Of a DNA stretch of 64,000 nucleotides, positions 8,636 to 17,042 are shown in pieces. The stretch spans positions 61,646 through 125,645 of the forward strand of contig NZ_BDIR01000009.1 of NCBI RefSeq assembly GCF_001895145.1. The letters run 5' to 3'. Below the pieces are notes generated by a model that was given only the letters and a program-made list of their open reading frames with translations, did no database searches and was not told the DNA's origin. The position numbers were made by a program, and so were the translations under genes. Positions within the stretch are counted from its first letter, which is position 1, and each line of letters begins with the position of its first letter. This DNA comes from Arcobacter sp. LA11. GTDB lineage: Bacteria > Campylobacterota > Campylobacteria > Campylobacterales > Arcobacteraceae.

Positions 8636-9991
8636 TTAATGTGTTGTGCAAACAGAACAAACATCAAAACTACGTAAAACTATTTTCGCTTTTTCAATTG
8701 AAGTATTACCAATAATTGCTTTTTGAGCAATAGAATAATTACTTTTATCTCCAGGTCCAAGATTCCAAACAGTAGGAGTAATTACATTGTAGCTGTCAAT
8801 TTTTCCTTCTTTAATAGATACTTCATGAAATAAAGAACCTCTACAAGCTTCAACTACACCAACACCTTTAGCTTCACTTATATCACTCAAAGAAATTTTT
8901 GGTTTAATAAAAGATTCTTCACTAATATCTACTTGTTTTATCAATTCTTTTGTCATATATAAAAGATGTGCTAACTCATCCATTCGTGATATAACCCTTG
9001 TGAATACTGAATCACTATACTCTTTATGTATCTCTTTTATAAATTTTCTACTTTGTACTAAAGCTCTTGATAATGGACCTGTTTCATAAAATTCATTTGA
9101 GTATTTTACATTTTTTGCCCAACCATATGCATCTTTTGAATCATTTTTCTCTTCTATATTAAAAGTATAATTTGTATCTTCACTAATTCTATTTAAATCA
9201 ATTTTTGTTGATAATCTTTTATTTATTCTTCCTGATTTAAATAGAGTTGATTCTCCTAACACAATATGTTTATCATAAGCCATTCCAATTTTCTCTAAAT
9301 CATTTTCAAAACTTAGATTAACAAAATCTTTTAAATCACCATTTATTTTATTTACATCTTTTAATCCTGAAAAAGATAAATATTTTTCAAAATCTACTCC
9401 GACAAAATCATGTTCAAAAAATTTAATAGCTTGGTCTAAATAATTTTGCATCGATGTTAAATCTAATAAAGTTGGATCACTAACTACTCCACCTGGTAAC
9501 ATATAAGAAGTATGAGGCCATTGACCACCAATAATTGCTAAAGATTTTATAGTCTCACTTGCTACACTTGAAGCTTTTATCCATTTTTTACCTTTTAAAG
9601 CAGAATAATCACTATAGTCACTATTTGAAAGATTGGTTATATCTGGCATTATAAACATATAAAACCATTTTATATGAGAATCTATAATCTCAATATTTAA
9701 ACCTATTTCCCTTAAAAGCTTAGCTTTTTTAGTGATATTTAGCTTTTCACCAATATTTTCATAAATATTTTCTAAAGCATTTACAGTTGTATGAAGATGG
9801 GCTTGTCCACAAATACCACAGATTCTAGGAGTATAAATTAGTGCATCTAAAGGTGACTTTCCTTCTAAAATCAGTTCGAAACCTCTAAAGTTTAAAAATT
9901 CAATTCGTGCATCACTTATAATATTGTTCTTCCAAGAACAAGCTAGTTTTGCTTCTCCTTCAATTCTTTCAACTAAATCTACAGTTTTCAT
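8636..9991 (-). CDS. NiFe hydrogenase large subunit, sensor-like (no C-terminal extension)
   Basis: A 451-residue NiFe large subunit with both nickel motifs intact: RICGICGQAH (C58, C61, H65) and DVCSVCTTH (C445, C448), where H451 is the last residue. Large subunits of H2-sensing hydrogenases (HupV/HoxC, group 2b) characteristically stop here, having no tail for a maturation protease. That, its distance from HydB and its shorter length point to a cytoplasmic H2 sensor or a related group 2 enzyme. The partner small subunit is encoded at 10735-11637, but an opposite-strand gene (10099-10746) separates the two, which is unusual. It reads toward hydA, 276 bases away. An enzymatic rather than sensory role cannot be excluded. 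Confidence 0.88.
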   Translation of the reverse strand: MKTVDLVERIEGEAKLACSWKNNIISDARIEFLNFRGFELILEGKSPLDALIYTPRICGICGQAHLHTTVNALENIYENIGEKLNITKKAKLLREIGLNIEIIDSHIKWFYMFIMPDITNLSNSDYSDYSALKGKKWIKASSVASETIKSLAIIGGQWPHTSYMLPGGVVSDPTLLDLTSMQNYLDQAIKFFEHDFVGVDFEKYLSFSGLKDVNKINGDLKDFVNLSFENDLEKIGMAYDKHIVLGESTLFKSGRINKRLSTKIDLNRISEDTNYTFNIEEKNDSKDAYGWAKNVKYSNEFYETGPLSRALVQSRKFIKEIHKEYSDSVFTRVISRMDELAHLLYMTKELIKQVDISEESFIKPKISLSDISEAKGVGVVEACRGSLFHEVSIKEGKIDSYNVITPTVWNLGPGDKSNYSIAQKAIIGNTSIEKAKIVLRSFDVCSVCTTH

Positions 9992-10086
9992 TTAAGCCCT
10001 TTAAAAAAAATGATTCTAGCATACTTTCAATAATACCCCTATATTAGGCAAATAAAATTTTTAAGATAATTATCAATATATTATAA

Positions 10087-10092
10087 TATAAT
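10087..10092 (+). promoter_or_regulatory. -10 element directly before the 10099 gene
   Basis: TATAAT ends 6 bases before the ATG at 10099. A transcript starting at the normal distance would begin at or within a base or two of the start codon, giving a leaderless mRNA. No Shine-Dalgarno sequence is visible. An overlapping TATAAT at 10082-10087 would give a leader of only about 5 bases. Confidence 0.5.
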
Positions 10093-10098
10093 GAACTT

Positions 10099-10746
10099 AT
10101 GAAAAAAATATTAATAATTACTTTTTTAACAATAAATTTTTTATTCGCTTCAACATTAAGTGATTTAAGAATCACGGATGATGACTTTGTAAAAATACTC
10201 TATTCTTCAAAAAAGAACTTTATATTAGATAGAATCAACGAATTAATGATGTTAAAAAAATCTCTTAAAAATGTAGATGACGATTTTACAAAATTAACTT
10301 CGGTAAATGATCTGTTTAATGAATATGATTTTAAAAGTGATATGACTGTTTATAAAAAAAATGACTACTGGGCATCAAGAAAAGAGTTTATTTTTAAAGG
10401 TAGTGGTGACTGTGAAGACTTTGTTATTGCAAAATACTTTACACTTCTAGAACTAGGAATTGATGAATCTAAATTGTCTCTTTTACATAATTTACATGAT
10501 AATGAATACCACTTAGTTTTAGCATATCAAGAAGACCAATTTTCTGATGTATTTATTTTAGATAATATTAATAAAAAAATTCTTCCATTAACTGTAAGAA
10601 ATGATATATTAGTACTCTATACTCTTAAAACTATTGATTTAAATAAAGCAGTTGACCTAACATCTGATTTACAAACTTTGAGTAATTATAAATGGACAGA
10701 GATTTATTTAAAATCAAAAAATATAAGATTAAAATTAGTCAATTAA
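10099..10746 (+). CDS. LapG-like transglutaminase-type cysteine protease (BTLCP family)
   Basis: Secreted or periplasmic protein of 215 residues with an N-terminal signal (MKKILIITFLTINFLFAS). It has the catalytic pattern of bacterial transglutaminase-like cysteine proteases: the DYWAS segment, cysteine in GSGDCEDFVIAKY, histidine in EYHLVLAY and aspartate in FILDNI. LapG, the best known member, cuts large biofilm adhesins in the periplasm under control of the c-di-GMP receptor LapD. No adhesin or LapD gene is visible here. The gene lies in reverse orientation between the two subunit genes of the sensor-like hydrogenase, and its 3' end overlaps the small-subunit gene by 12 bases, tail to tail. 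Family call is good; substrate unknown. Confidence 0.82.
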   Translation: MKKILIITFLTINFLFASTLSDLRITDDDFVKILYSSKKNFILDRINELMMLKKSLKNVDDDFTKLTSVNDLFNEYDFKSDMTVYKKNDYWASRKEFIFKGSGDCEDFVIAKYFTLLELGIDESKLSLLHNLHDNEYHLVLAYQEDQFSDVFILDNINKKILPLTVRNDILVLYTLKTIDLNKAVDLTSDLQTLSNYKWTEIYLKSKNIRLKLVN

Positions 10747-11637
10747 TTTTTTATGAAGCCTATCTATTTTAAAAGTTTTAGCAATACCTGTAAGGGATAA
10801 ATAAGCACGTTTATTAATTCCTAAAGGTACTTGATCCGGTATACCAATATTTTTCTTTGTTTCTAACATATTATCTCTTGGAAAATCAAGCTCTGTACAT
10901 CCAATACACGGCATTCCTACTCTTGTTTTTGTATTTACTTCATTCCAAAGAATTTTATTACAATTAGAATGAGTCATAGGACCACGACAACCTTGTTCAT
11001 AAAAAAGACAGCCCTCTTTAAGTCCAAAAGTTTTGGATTCTACTTTCCATTCAAAATATTCATTTCGTGTACAACCATGATGAGCTAAGCCATAATATAA
11101 CTCTTTTGGTCTTCCTTCTTCATCTAAATGCATTTTTTTATAATCTTTTAGTGTAAAAAGAGTTTGAAAAATCCATTCAGGATGGACAGGACAACCAGTT
11201 AAATTTATTACAGGATGATTTAAAGAATATAAGTTATCAACATCTAATGAATCACTAATCCCTTTTATATCTTCATTTTGTTCAAACTTTGCATGAAGAC
11301 CACCATAAGAAGCACAAGAACCAACAGCTATTAAATATTTTGATTTTGAAACTAATTGATTTAATAAAAGAGTTGTTGTTTCACCTGAAATTGAAAAAAA
11401 CCTTTCATTTGAAGTAATTGCACCTTCAACTAATAAAAAATCAATTTCTACATCTGATTCTATAATATCTTTTAATGAAATATCAACTGATAAGGAAGGA
11501 TGATAAATTAGATCGAAACTATCTAAAAATAGTTTCATTCTATTATCATTTGAACTTAGAAAAGAGTGAGTATTTCCATTACAAGTTATGGCTTGAAACC
11601 ATAATACTTTTGGTTTATTCTTTTGATTAAGCCTCAT
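10735..11637 (-). CDS. NiFe hydrogenase small subunit, sensor-like (no Tat signal)
   Basis: Fe-S subunit of 300 residues without a Tat signal or C-terminal anchor, so it should stay in the cytoplasm like HupU/HoxB of H2-sensing hydrogenases. Group 2 features are visible: HHGCTRNEYFEWKVESK for the distal cluster, then GCLFYEQGCRGPMTHSNCNK and GMPCIGCTELDFPRD. The proximal motif reads CNGN (C19, N22) instead of CxxC. The ATG lies 11 bases inside the tetR gene, so it is translationally coupled to the regulator. That coupling is the best evidence that this hydrogenase feeds a signal into the TetR protein. It could also be a catalytic group 2 hydrogenase controlled by TetR. Confidence 0.9.
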   Translation of the reverse strand: MRLNQKNKPKVLWFQAITCNGNTHSFLSSNDNRMKLFLDSFDLIYHPSLSVDISLKDIIESDVEIDFLLVEGAITSNERFFSISGETTTLLLNQLVSKSKYLIAVGSCASYGGLHAKFEQNEDIKGISDSLDVDNLYSLNHPVINLTGCPVHPEWIFQTLFTLKDYKKMHLDEEGRPKELYYGLAHHGCTRNEYFEWKVESKTFGLKEGCLFYEQGCRGPMTHSNCNKILWNEVNTKTRVGMPCIGCTELDFPRDNMLETKKNIGIPDQVPLGINKRAYLSLTGIAKTFKIDRLHKKLID

Positions 11638-12217
11638 ACTTTAAAGCTCTATAGATATTTTCTGCAACTGCATCAGAATAAGATAAAACATCTTTTTCTA
11701 AAACTTTTTCTCCTGAAAGAAATGCAAAACCACCTAAAGCTCCCATAAACATTGCAAATGCTGGGAAAAATTCTTGTTGTCTAAACTCTTTTTTTGCAGC
11801 ACCATCATCCAGTAAAATCATAACTTCTGTTACAAATTCACTAACACATAAGAAACCTTCACAACCTTCATTAAAAACTTCTCTATTAGAAAGATAAACT
11901 CTCAAAAAATATTCAATTACTTCAGGAGATTTTTTAACACTCTGTAAATATCTTTTTGTGAAAACATAAATTTTTTCTTTTGAAGAAATATCCATATTAT
12001 TAATTTCTTTTAATTCAATTGCTAAAACATTGGTAGAATACTTAATTGCATATTTTGCTAATTCTTCTTTTGATTTGAAATAATTATACATATTTCCAAC
12101 ACTCATTTTCATTGATTTTGCAATATCGGGAATAGTAGTATTATAAAAACCATTTTTTGAAAAAAGTTTTAAAGAATTTTCAATTATGGTATTCTTCTTT
12201 TCTTCTTTTGCTGACAA
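11627..12217 (-). CDS. TetR-family transcriptional regulator
   Basis: A 196-residue TetR/AcrR repressor. The N-terminal helix-turn-helix is clear (residues about 10-55: IIENSLKLFSKNGFYNTTIP followed by DIAKSMKMSVGNMYNYFKSK). The all-helical C-terminal domain contains two cysteines in GCEGFLC. The start is TTG at 12217 with AAGGAT about 8 bases upstream; an in-frame stop lies four codons before it, so no other start is possible. The gene overlaps the following hydrogenase small-subunit gene by 11 bases. An ATGAATGTTCAT palindrome lies 59 bases upstream, and similar palindromes precede both uptake hydrogenase operons. This suggests autoregulation and hydrogenase control (inference). The ligand is unknown. 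Confidence 0.93.
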   Translation of the reverse strand: MSAKEEKKNTIIENSLKLFSKNGFYNTTIPDIAKSMKMSVGNMYNYFKSKEELAKYAIKYSTNVLAIELKEINNMDISSKEKIYVFTKRYLQSVKKSPEVIEYFLRVYLSNREVFNEGCEGFLCVSEFVTEVMILLDDGAAKKEFRQQEFFPAFAMFMGALGGFAFLSGEKVLEKDVLSYSDAVAENIYRALKYEA

Positions 12218-12275
12218 GTTATATCCTTAAGTATGGACTTTTTTTAAATTATAGTATTATAAAAATTAATACCAA

Positions 12276-12287
12276 ATGAATGTTCAT
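12276..12287. promoter_or_regulatory. Candidate TetR operator in front of the tetR gene
   Basis: ATGAATGTTCAT, with AA before it, matches the hydA operator core except for one base. It sits 59 bases upstream of the TTG start of the tetR gene, where an autoregulatory site is expected. Confidence 0.55.
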
Positions 12288-12332
12288 ACTATTTAAAAAA
12301 ATATCTATAAAAGTTATGTGAGATTATATATA

Positions 12333-12359
12333 AAAACTCAAGCTTGAAGCTTGAGTTTT
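12333..12359 (-). terminator. Rho-independent terminator of acnB
   Basis: Thirteen-base arms (12333-12345 and 12347-12359) form AAAACTCAAGCTT and its reverse complement around a single base; a real loop would use the inner 3-5 bases. On the minus strand the stem runs into a T-rich tail. It separates acnB from the tetR unit downstream on the same strand. Confidence 0.88.
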
Positions 12360-12366
12360 ATAATTC

Positions 12367-14946
12367 TTATGAGTGAACTAAGTTAGTTAATTGATCACCA
12401 GTAACTTGGTGGAAGTTTAAGTATTTATAAACGCCATCTTTGTTATCTTCAGTGATTTTCTTAGGTACGATTTCCATATATTCTTCTTTAGATGGAAGTC
12501 TTCCAAGAAGTGCTGCTACTGCTGCTACTTCTGCAGATCCTAAGTAAACTTGAGAACCTTTTCCTAATCTGTTATCAAAGTTTCTAGTTGAAGTTGAGAA
12601 TACTGCCGCACCTTCAGAAACTTGCGCTTGGTTACCCATACATAATGAACAACCAGGAATTTCAAGTCTTGCACCTGCAGCTGCAAAAATTGAGTAGTAA
12701 CCCTCTTCTGTTAATTGTTCTTTATCCATTTTCGTTGGTGGTGCAACCCATAATTTAGTAGGAACTTCACCTTCACCTTTAAGTACTTCACCTAAAGCTC
12801 TAAATAATCCGATATTAGTCATACAAGAACCTACGAATACTTCGTCAATATTCTTAATTCTTTTATCGTCAGCTAAAATGCTAGTTAAAGTATCAACATC
12901 ATCTGGATCATTTGGACAAGCTAATAATGGCTCAGTAATTGTATTTAAATCAATTTCAATTACTGCTTTGTATTCAGCATCTGCATCTGGTTGTAATAAC
13001 TCAGGGTTAGCTAACCATTCTTTCATTTTGTCAGCTCTTCTTTGAAGAGTTCTAGCATCTTCATAACCTTCTTCAATCATTTTTTCAATTAATGCGATGT
13101 TTGAAGATAAGTACTCAATAATTGGTTCTTTATCTAATTGTACAGAACAAGCTGCTGCTGATCTTTCTGCTGCTGAATCAGATAATTCAAATGCTTGCTC
13201 AACTTTTAAGTCAGGTAAACCAGCAATCTCAATAATTGTTCCAGCGAATACATTTTTCTTACCTTTTTTCTCAACAGTTAATAAACCATCTTGAATAGCT
13301 TGGTATGGAATAGCATTTACTAAGTCTCTTAAAGTAATTCCTGGTTGCATTTCACCTTTGAATTTAACAAGTACAGATTCTGGCATAGTTAATGGCATAG
13401 CACCAGTAACACCAGCAAATGCAATAAGACCAGAACCAGCTGGGAATGAAATACCAATAGGGAATCTAGTATGAGAATCTCCACCAGTACCAACAGTATC
13501 TGGTAAACATAATCTATTTAACCAAGAGTGAATAACACCATCACCTGGTCTTAATGTAACACCACCTCTAGAGTTGATGAAATCAGGTAAAGTATGTCTT
13601 AATTTGATATCTGCTGGTTTTGGATATGCAGCAGTGTGACAGAATGATTGCATAACCATATCAGCACCAAAGCTAAGTGCTGCTAATTCTTTAATCTCAT
13701 CTCTTGTCATTGGTCCAGTTGTATCTTGAGAACCAACAGTAGTTGCAATAGGCTCAACGTACATACCAGGTTTAACACCTTCTATACCACAAGCTCTACC
13801 AACCATTTTTTGTGCTTGAGTAAATCCTTTACCATTATCAGAAGGCTGCTCAGGTGCAACAAATGCTTCAGTAGCAGATAAACCTAAAGTTTCTCTAGCT
13901 TTAACAGTAAGACCTTTACCAATAATTAATGGAATTCTTCCACCAGCTCTCATTTCATCAGTTAATGTGTTTGGAGCTAAATTGAATTCAGAAACAACTT
14001 CACCATTTTTTTCAATTACACCAGCATATGGTTTAAGAACAATTTCATCACCAGTTTCAAGATTTGCAACTGGAGCTTGAATTGGTAAACATCCTGAATC
14101 TTCTGCAGTATTGAAGAAAATTGGAGCGATAATATCACCAATTACAACACCACCTGTTCTTTTGTTTGGAACACCTGGAATATCTCTACCCATGTGCCAT
14201 TGAACTGAGTTAATCCCAGATTTTCTTGAAGAACCAGTACCAACAACATCACCAACGTATGCTAATGGATTACCTTTTTCTTTAAGAGCTTTCATTGTAT
14301 CTAATGGATTTTCCATTCTTGATTGTAACATCGCAGTTGCATGTAACGGAATATCAGATCTAGTAAATGCAACAGTTGCAGGAGATAAATCATCTGTATT
14401 TGTTTCACCAGGAATTTTGTAAACAGTTAATTTAATTTCTTCTTCTAGTGCAGGTTTGTTAGTAAACCACTCAGCATTTGCCCATGATTCGATAACTTCT
14501 TTTGCTTTTGCATTTCCAGCATCCATTAAATCTTTAACGTCATTGAATGCATCATATACTAAGATAGTATTTTTTAATTGCTCTGCAGCACTTTGTGCTA
14601 CTTCATCAATTTTAAGTGCATCAATTAATGGAGAAACATTAAATCCACCCATCATTGTTCCTAAAATTTCTACAGCTTCAGTTTTAGTAATTACTGAACA
14701 TGTAGTATTTCCTTGAACAACATCATTTAAAAATGCAGCTTTTACGTATGCAGCATCATCAACACCTGGGTTGATTTTATTTTTGAATAGTTCTAAACAG
14801 TAATCTGCTTCTTCAACTGAATTTGCTTTTAATAATTCAACTAAATCTGCAGTTTGTTCAGCAGTTAATGCTAATGGTGGTAATCCACCTTCATTTAATC
14901 TTTCTTCTGTATGTGCTTTATAAGTAGCTAATAGACTCATATACAT
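12367..14946 (-). CDS. acnB: Aconitate hydratase B
   Basis: Bifunctional aconitate hydratase/2-methylisocitrate dehydratase of the AcnB type, converting citrate to isocitrate in the TCA cycle with a 4Fe-4S cluster. At 859 residues it matches AcnB length. Visible signatures include the AcnB-type N-terminal HEAT-like region, the swivel domain ([20 protein letters not shown]), [17 protein letters not shown], and [10 protein letters not shown] plus SCMTNIGLF, with cluster cysteines. The ATG follows GGAG at a good distance. It is divergent from the fatty-acid operon and shares a 365-base regulatory region with it. Supplying the TCA cycle during growth on fatty acids would make co-regulation sensible (inference). 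Confidence 0.98.
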   Translation of the reverse strand: MYMSLLATYKAHTEERLNEGGLPPLALTAEQTADLVELLKANSVEEADYCLELFKNKINPGVDDAAYVKAAFLNDVVQGNTTCSVITKTEAVEILGTMMGGFNVSPLIDALKIDEVAQSAAEQLKNTILVYDAFNDVKDLMDAGNAKAKEVIESWANAEWFTNKPALEEEIKLTVYKIPGETNTDDLSPATVAFTRSDIPLHATAMLQSRMENPLDTMKALKEKGNPLAYVGDVVGTGSSRKSGINSVQWHMGRDIPGVPNKRTGGVVIGDIIAPIFFNTAEDSGCLPIQAPVANLETGDEIVLKPYAGVIEKNGEVVSEFNLAPNTLTDEMRAGGRIPLIIGKGLTVKARETLGLSATEAFVAPEQPSDNGKGFTQAQKMVGRACGIEGVKPGMYVEPIATTVGSQDTTGPMTRDEIKELAALSFGADMVMQSFCHTAAYPKPADIKLRHTLPDFINSRGGVTLRPGDGVIHSWLNRLCLPDTVGTGGDSHTRFPIGISFPAGSGLIAFAGVTGAMPLTMPESVLVKFKGEMQPGITLRDLVNAIPYQAIQDGLLTVEKKGKKNVFAGTIIEIAGLPDLKVEQAFELSDSAAERSAAACSVQLDKEPIIEYLSSNIALIEKMIEEGYEDARTLQRRADKMKEWLANPELLQPDADAEYKAVIEIDLNTITEPLLACPNDPDDVDTLTSILADDKRIKNIDEVFVGSCMTNIGLFRALGEVLKGEGEVPTKLWVAPPTKMDKEQLTEEGYYSIFAAAGARLEIPGCSLCMGNQAQVSEGAAVFSTSTRNFDNRLGKGSQVYLGSAEVAAVAALLGRLPSKEEYMEIVPKKITEDNKDGVYKYLNFHQVTGDQLTNLVHS

Positions 14947-14968
14947 CTCCTAATAAATTTGTAGGCCT

Positions 14969-14977
14969 AGTATAGCA
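14969..14977 (-). promoter_or_regulatory. Extended -10 promoter of acnB
   Basis: Read on the minus strand this is TGCTATACT, an extended -10 element. The transcript would start near 14962 and have a short leader containing the GGAG ribosome-binding site. The palindrome at 14997-15013 would then be centred roughly 43 bases upstream of the start. Confidence 0.5.
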
Positions 14978-14996
14978 TAATGTTCATATACACTAA

Positions 14997-15013
14997 TGTA
15001 CAATTTTTGTAAA
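14997..15013. promoter_or_regulatory. TGTACAA-type operator, acnB side
   Basis: TGTACAATTTTTGTAAA matches the perfect inverted repeat at 15172-15188 in 16 of 17 positions. It lies just upstream of the acnB -10 element. The binding protein is unknown. Confidence 0.5.
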
Positions 15014-15171
15014 CTATGATACAATTTTCTTATTCACTAATAAAAGTTACTAAAAGTAATAAAAATAGACTCAAAATCACTAAAAATAGATACTTAAAGA
15101 CTATAAAAAGCATTAAATTTTACAATAGATATTTTCATTTTAGCTAATGTTAATGTTTAATAAAAATATGA

Positions 15172-15188
15172 TGTACAATTTTTGTACA
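15172..15188. promoter_or_regulatory. TGTACAA-type operator, fad side
   Basis: TGTACAATTTTTGTACA is a perfect inverted repeat, TGTACAA-TTT-TTGTACA, about 100 bases upstream of the likely fad transcription start. A further TTGTACA half-site follows at 15201-15207. The regulator is unknown; no regulator gene lies in the operon. Confidence 0.55.
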
Positions 15189-15271
15189 ATGAAATACATT
15201 TTGTACATCTCCTAATATAATTATTTTCTTAATCTTTTAAATTAAATAAAAACTTTCTTTTTCCTTTTTAT

Positions 15272-15277
15272 TATAAT
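15272..15277 (+). promoter_or_regulatory. -10 element of the fad operon
   Basis: TATAAT located 34 bases before the fadD ATG. The predicted leader is about 28 bases and includes the AAGGAA ribosome-binding site. Confidence 0.5.
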
Positions 15278-15311
15278 GTTAGAATTAAAAATCTAGTTAT
15301 AAGGAATTAAC

Positions 15312-17033
15312 ATGTATTCATATAGCTTTAAAACTTATAATGAGTTGTTTGATTTTATAACAACTACTTACACAAATCCAAATTTTCTAAATTATTTAGA
15401 GAATGGTACATATAAATCTATTTCAGTAAATGAATTTAAAGAAAAAGTTATTTGTCTTGCAATTGCATTAAAAAAGATGGGTATTAATAAAGGTGACACA
15501 ATTGCAATTTTTGCAAAGTCTTCGCCTTTTTGGTTAATATTTGATTTTGCAATTCATAAAATTGGAGCAATCTCTGTTCCTATATTTGACAATATATCTA
15601 CTCAAAATTTAAATTTTGAAATAGAAGATGCAAAAATCAAATATGTTTTTATAGACTCTATAGAAAGATTAGATGATATAAAACATGATGTAACATTTAT
15701 TACTCACAATTTTTGTATCAAAGAAGAAGGCTTTCATAATTTAGATGACATTTTTGTAATGAGTACTGTAAAATGTGATATATATGATTTAGAGCAAAAT
15801 ACTCCAAAAGAAGAAGATACTTTTTCTATCATATATACAAGTGGAAACACGGGTACTCCAAAAGGTGTTCAACTAACACATAAAAATATAATCAATCAAA
15901 TACATGATGTAAATAAAATATTAGAACTACCAGAAGATGAAGTAATTTTATCACTTCTACCTCTAGCACATATATTTGAAAGAATGGTAATGAGCTTTTA
16001 TTTAAATAAAGGTGTATCAATATATTTTGTGGATGAAATACCAAATGTTAGTAATCTTTTAAAAGTTGTTCGTCCTACTATGATGACTGTAGTTCCAAGA
16101 TTATTAGAAAAAATATTTTTCAAAATCAAAATGAATATTGATGCTAAACCTTTTATTTCCAGATTTATTGCAAAAAAGGCATTTAATTATGCACTTAATG
16201 AAAATATGAATAAAGAGACATTTTTATTTAAAGTATTTAATAAAATTGTATATAGTAAATTAAGAGATATTTTTGGAGGAAGAATTACAAAACTAGTCTC
16301 AGGGGGAGCTCCACTTAATAAAGAGATTGCTCAATTTTTCCTAAATATTGGTATTCCTATTTATCAAGGTTATGGATTAACAGAAAGTTCTCCTGTTATT
16401 ACAACTAATATTCCAGGTGCAAATAAAGTTGGTTCAAGTGGTAGACCAATTCCTAGTGTAGAAGTAAAAATAACAAATGATGGAGAACTTTTAGCACGTG
16501 GGGATTCTATTATGAAAGGCTATTTAAATAATGATGAACTAACAGCAAAAACAATTGATAAAGATGGTTGGCTTTATACAGGTGATTTAGCAAGTATTGA
16601 CGAAGATGGATATGTTTATATCCAAAGTAGGAAAAAAGATATTTATAAACTTTCAACAGGAAATTATGTTTCTACAATACCAATTGAGCAAGCTTTATCA
16701 AAAAACAAATATATTGAATTTGCAACAATAATAGCAAATAATAAAAAATATGTTTCTTGCTTACTTTTTATTGATAAAGATATATATAATAATGATATAC
16801 TAAATAAACAATTAACAATTGAAGAGTACTATAATCAAGATAAAGTACATAAAAGTATTAAAAATGACATAAAAATAATTAACAAAAACGTTAATGAGTG
16901 GGAGAAAATTATTCAATATACTATTGTTACAAATGATATATCAATTGAAGGTGGAGAATTAACTCCTTCAATGAAAATTTGTAGAAATGTTATCGAAGAG
17001 AAATATGAAGAAGTTATAAATAAAATGTATTAG
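15312..17033 (+). CDS. fadD: Long-chain fatty acid-CoA ligase
   Basis: AMP-forming acyl-CoA synthetase (573 residues) that activates fatty acids with ATP and CoA, the entry step of beta-oxidation. The adenylate-forming P-loop IIYTSGNTGTPKGVQLTH spans about residues 173-190. Later motifs are GYGLTESSPVI (A5) and GWLYTGDLASIDEDGYVYI with the downstream RKKDIYK (A7-A8). The sequence is closer to the long forms seen in AMP-binding class FAA1 than to short-chain enzymes. The ATG has AAGGAA 6 bases upstream. It is the first gene of a six-gene operon with tight spacing (10 bases to the next gene). Chain-length preference cannot be read from sequence. Confidence 0.93.
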   Translation: MYSYSFKTYNELFDFITTTYTNPNFLNYLENGTYKSISVNEFKEKVICLAIALKKMGINKGDTIAIFAKSSPFWLIFDFAIHKIGAISVPIFDNISTQNLNFEIEDAKIKYVFIDSIERLDDIKHDVTFITHNFCIKEEGFHNLDDIFVMSTVKCDIYDLEQNTPKEEDTFSIIYTSGNTGTPKGVQLTHKNIINQIHDVNKILELPEDEVILSLLPLAHIFERMVMSFYLNKGVSIYFVDEIPNVSNLLKVVRPTMMTVVPRLLEKIFFKIKMNIDAKPFISRFIAKKAFNYALNENMNKETFLFKVFNKIVYSKLRDIFGGRITKLVSGGAPLNKEIAQFFLNIGIPIYQGYGLTESSPVITTNIPGANKVGSSGRPIPSVEVKITNDGELLARGDSIMKGYLNNDELTAKTIDKDGWLYTGDLASIDEDGYVYIQSRKKDIYKLSTGNYVSTIPIEQALSKNKYIEFATIIANNKKYVSCLLFIDKDIYNNDILNKQLTIEEYYNQDKVHKSIKNDIKIINKNVNEWEKIIQYTIVTNDISIEGGELTPSMKICRNVIEEKYEEVINKMY

Positions 17034-17042
17034 GAGTTTGTT

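Larger units (their letters stand above)
14947..15311. promoter_or_regulatory. Divergent regulatory region acnB / fad operon
   Basis: A 365-base gap with no gene. It holds an acnB promoter candidate (14969-14977, minus strand) and a fad promoter candidate (15272-15277). TGTACAA inverted repeats occur at 14997-15013 and 15172-15188, with a further TTGTACA half-site at 15201-15207. The middle (about 15030-15120) shows only loose repeats of TAAAAG/ACTAAAA. Confidence 0.6.

Noticed and set aside
10065..10074. GATAATTATC palindrome before the 10099 gene, resembling part of a Fur box
   Set aside because: Only 10 bases, A+T-rich, and no longer 19-base Fur pattern. Expected by chance in this composition.
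10099..10746. A complete Lap biofilm-adhesin system
   Set aside because: Only the LapG-like protease is present. No LapD-type receptor, large adhesin or type I secretion genes are visible in the window, and the EAL protein at 55056 has no membrane or periplasmic part.
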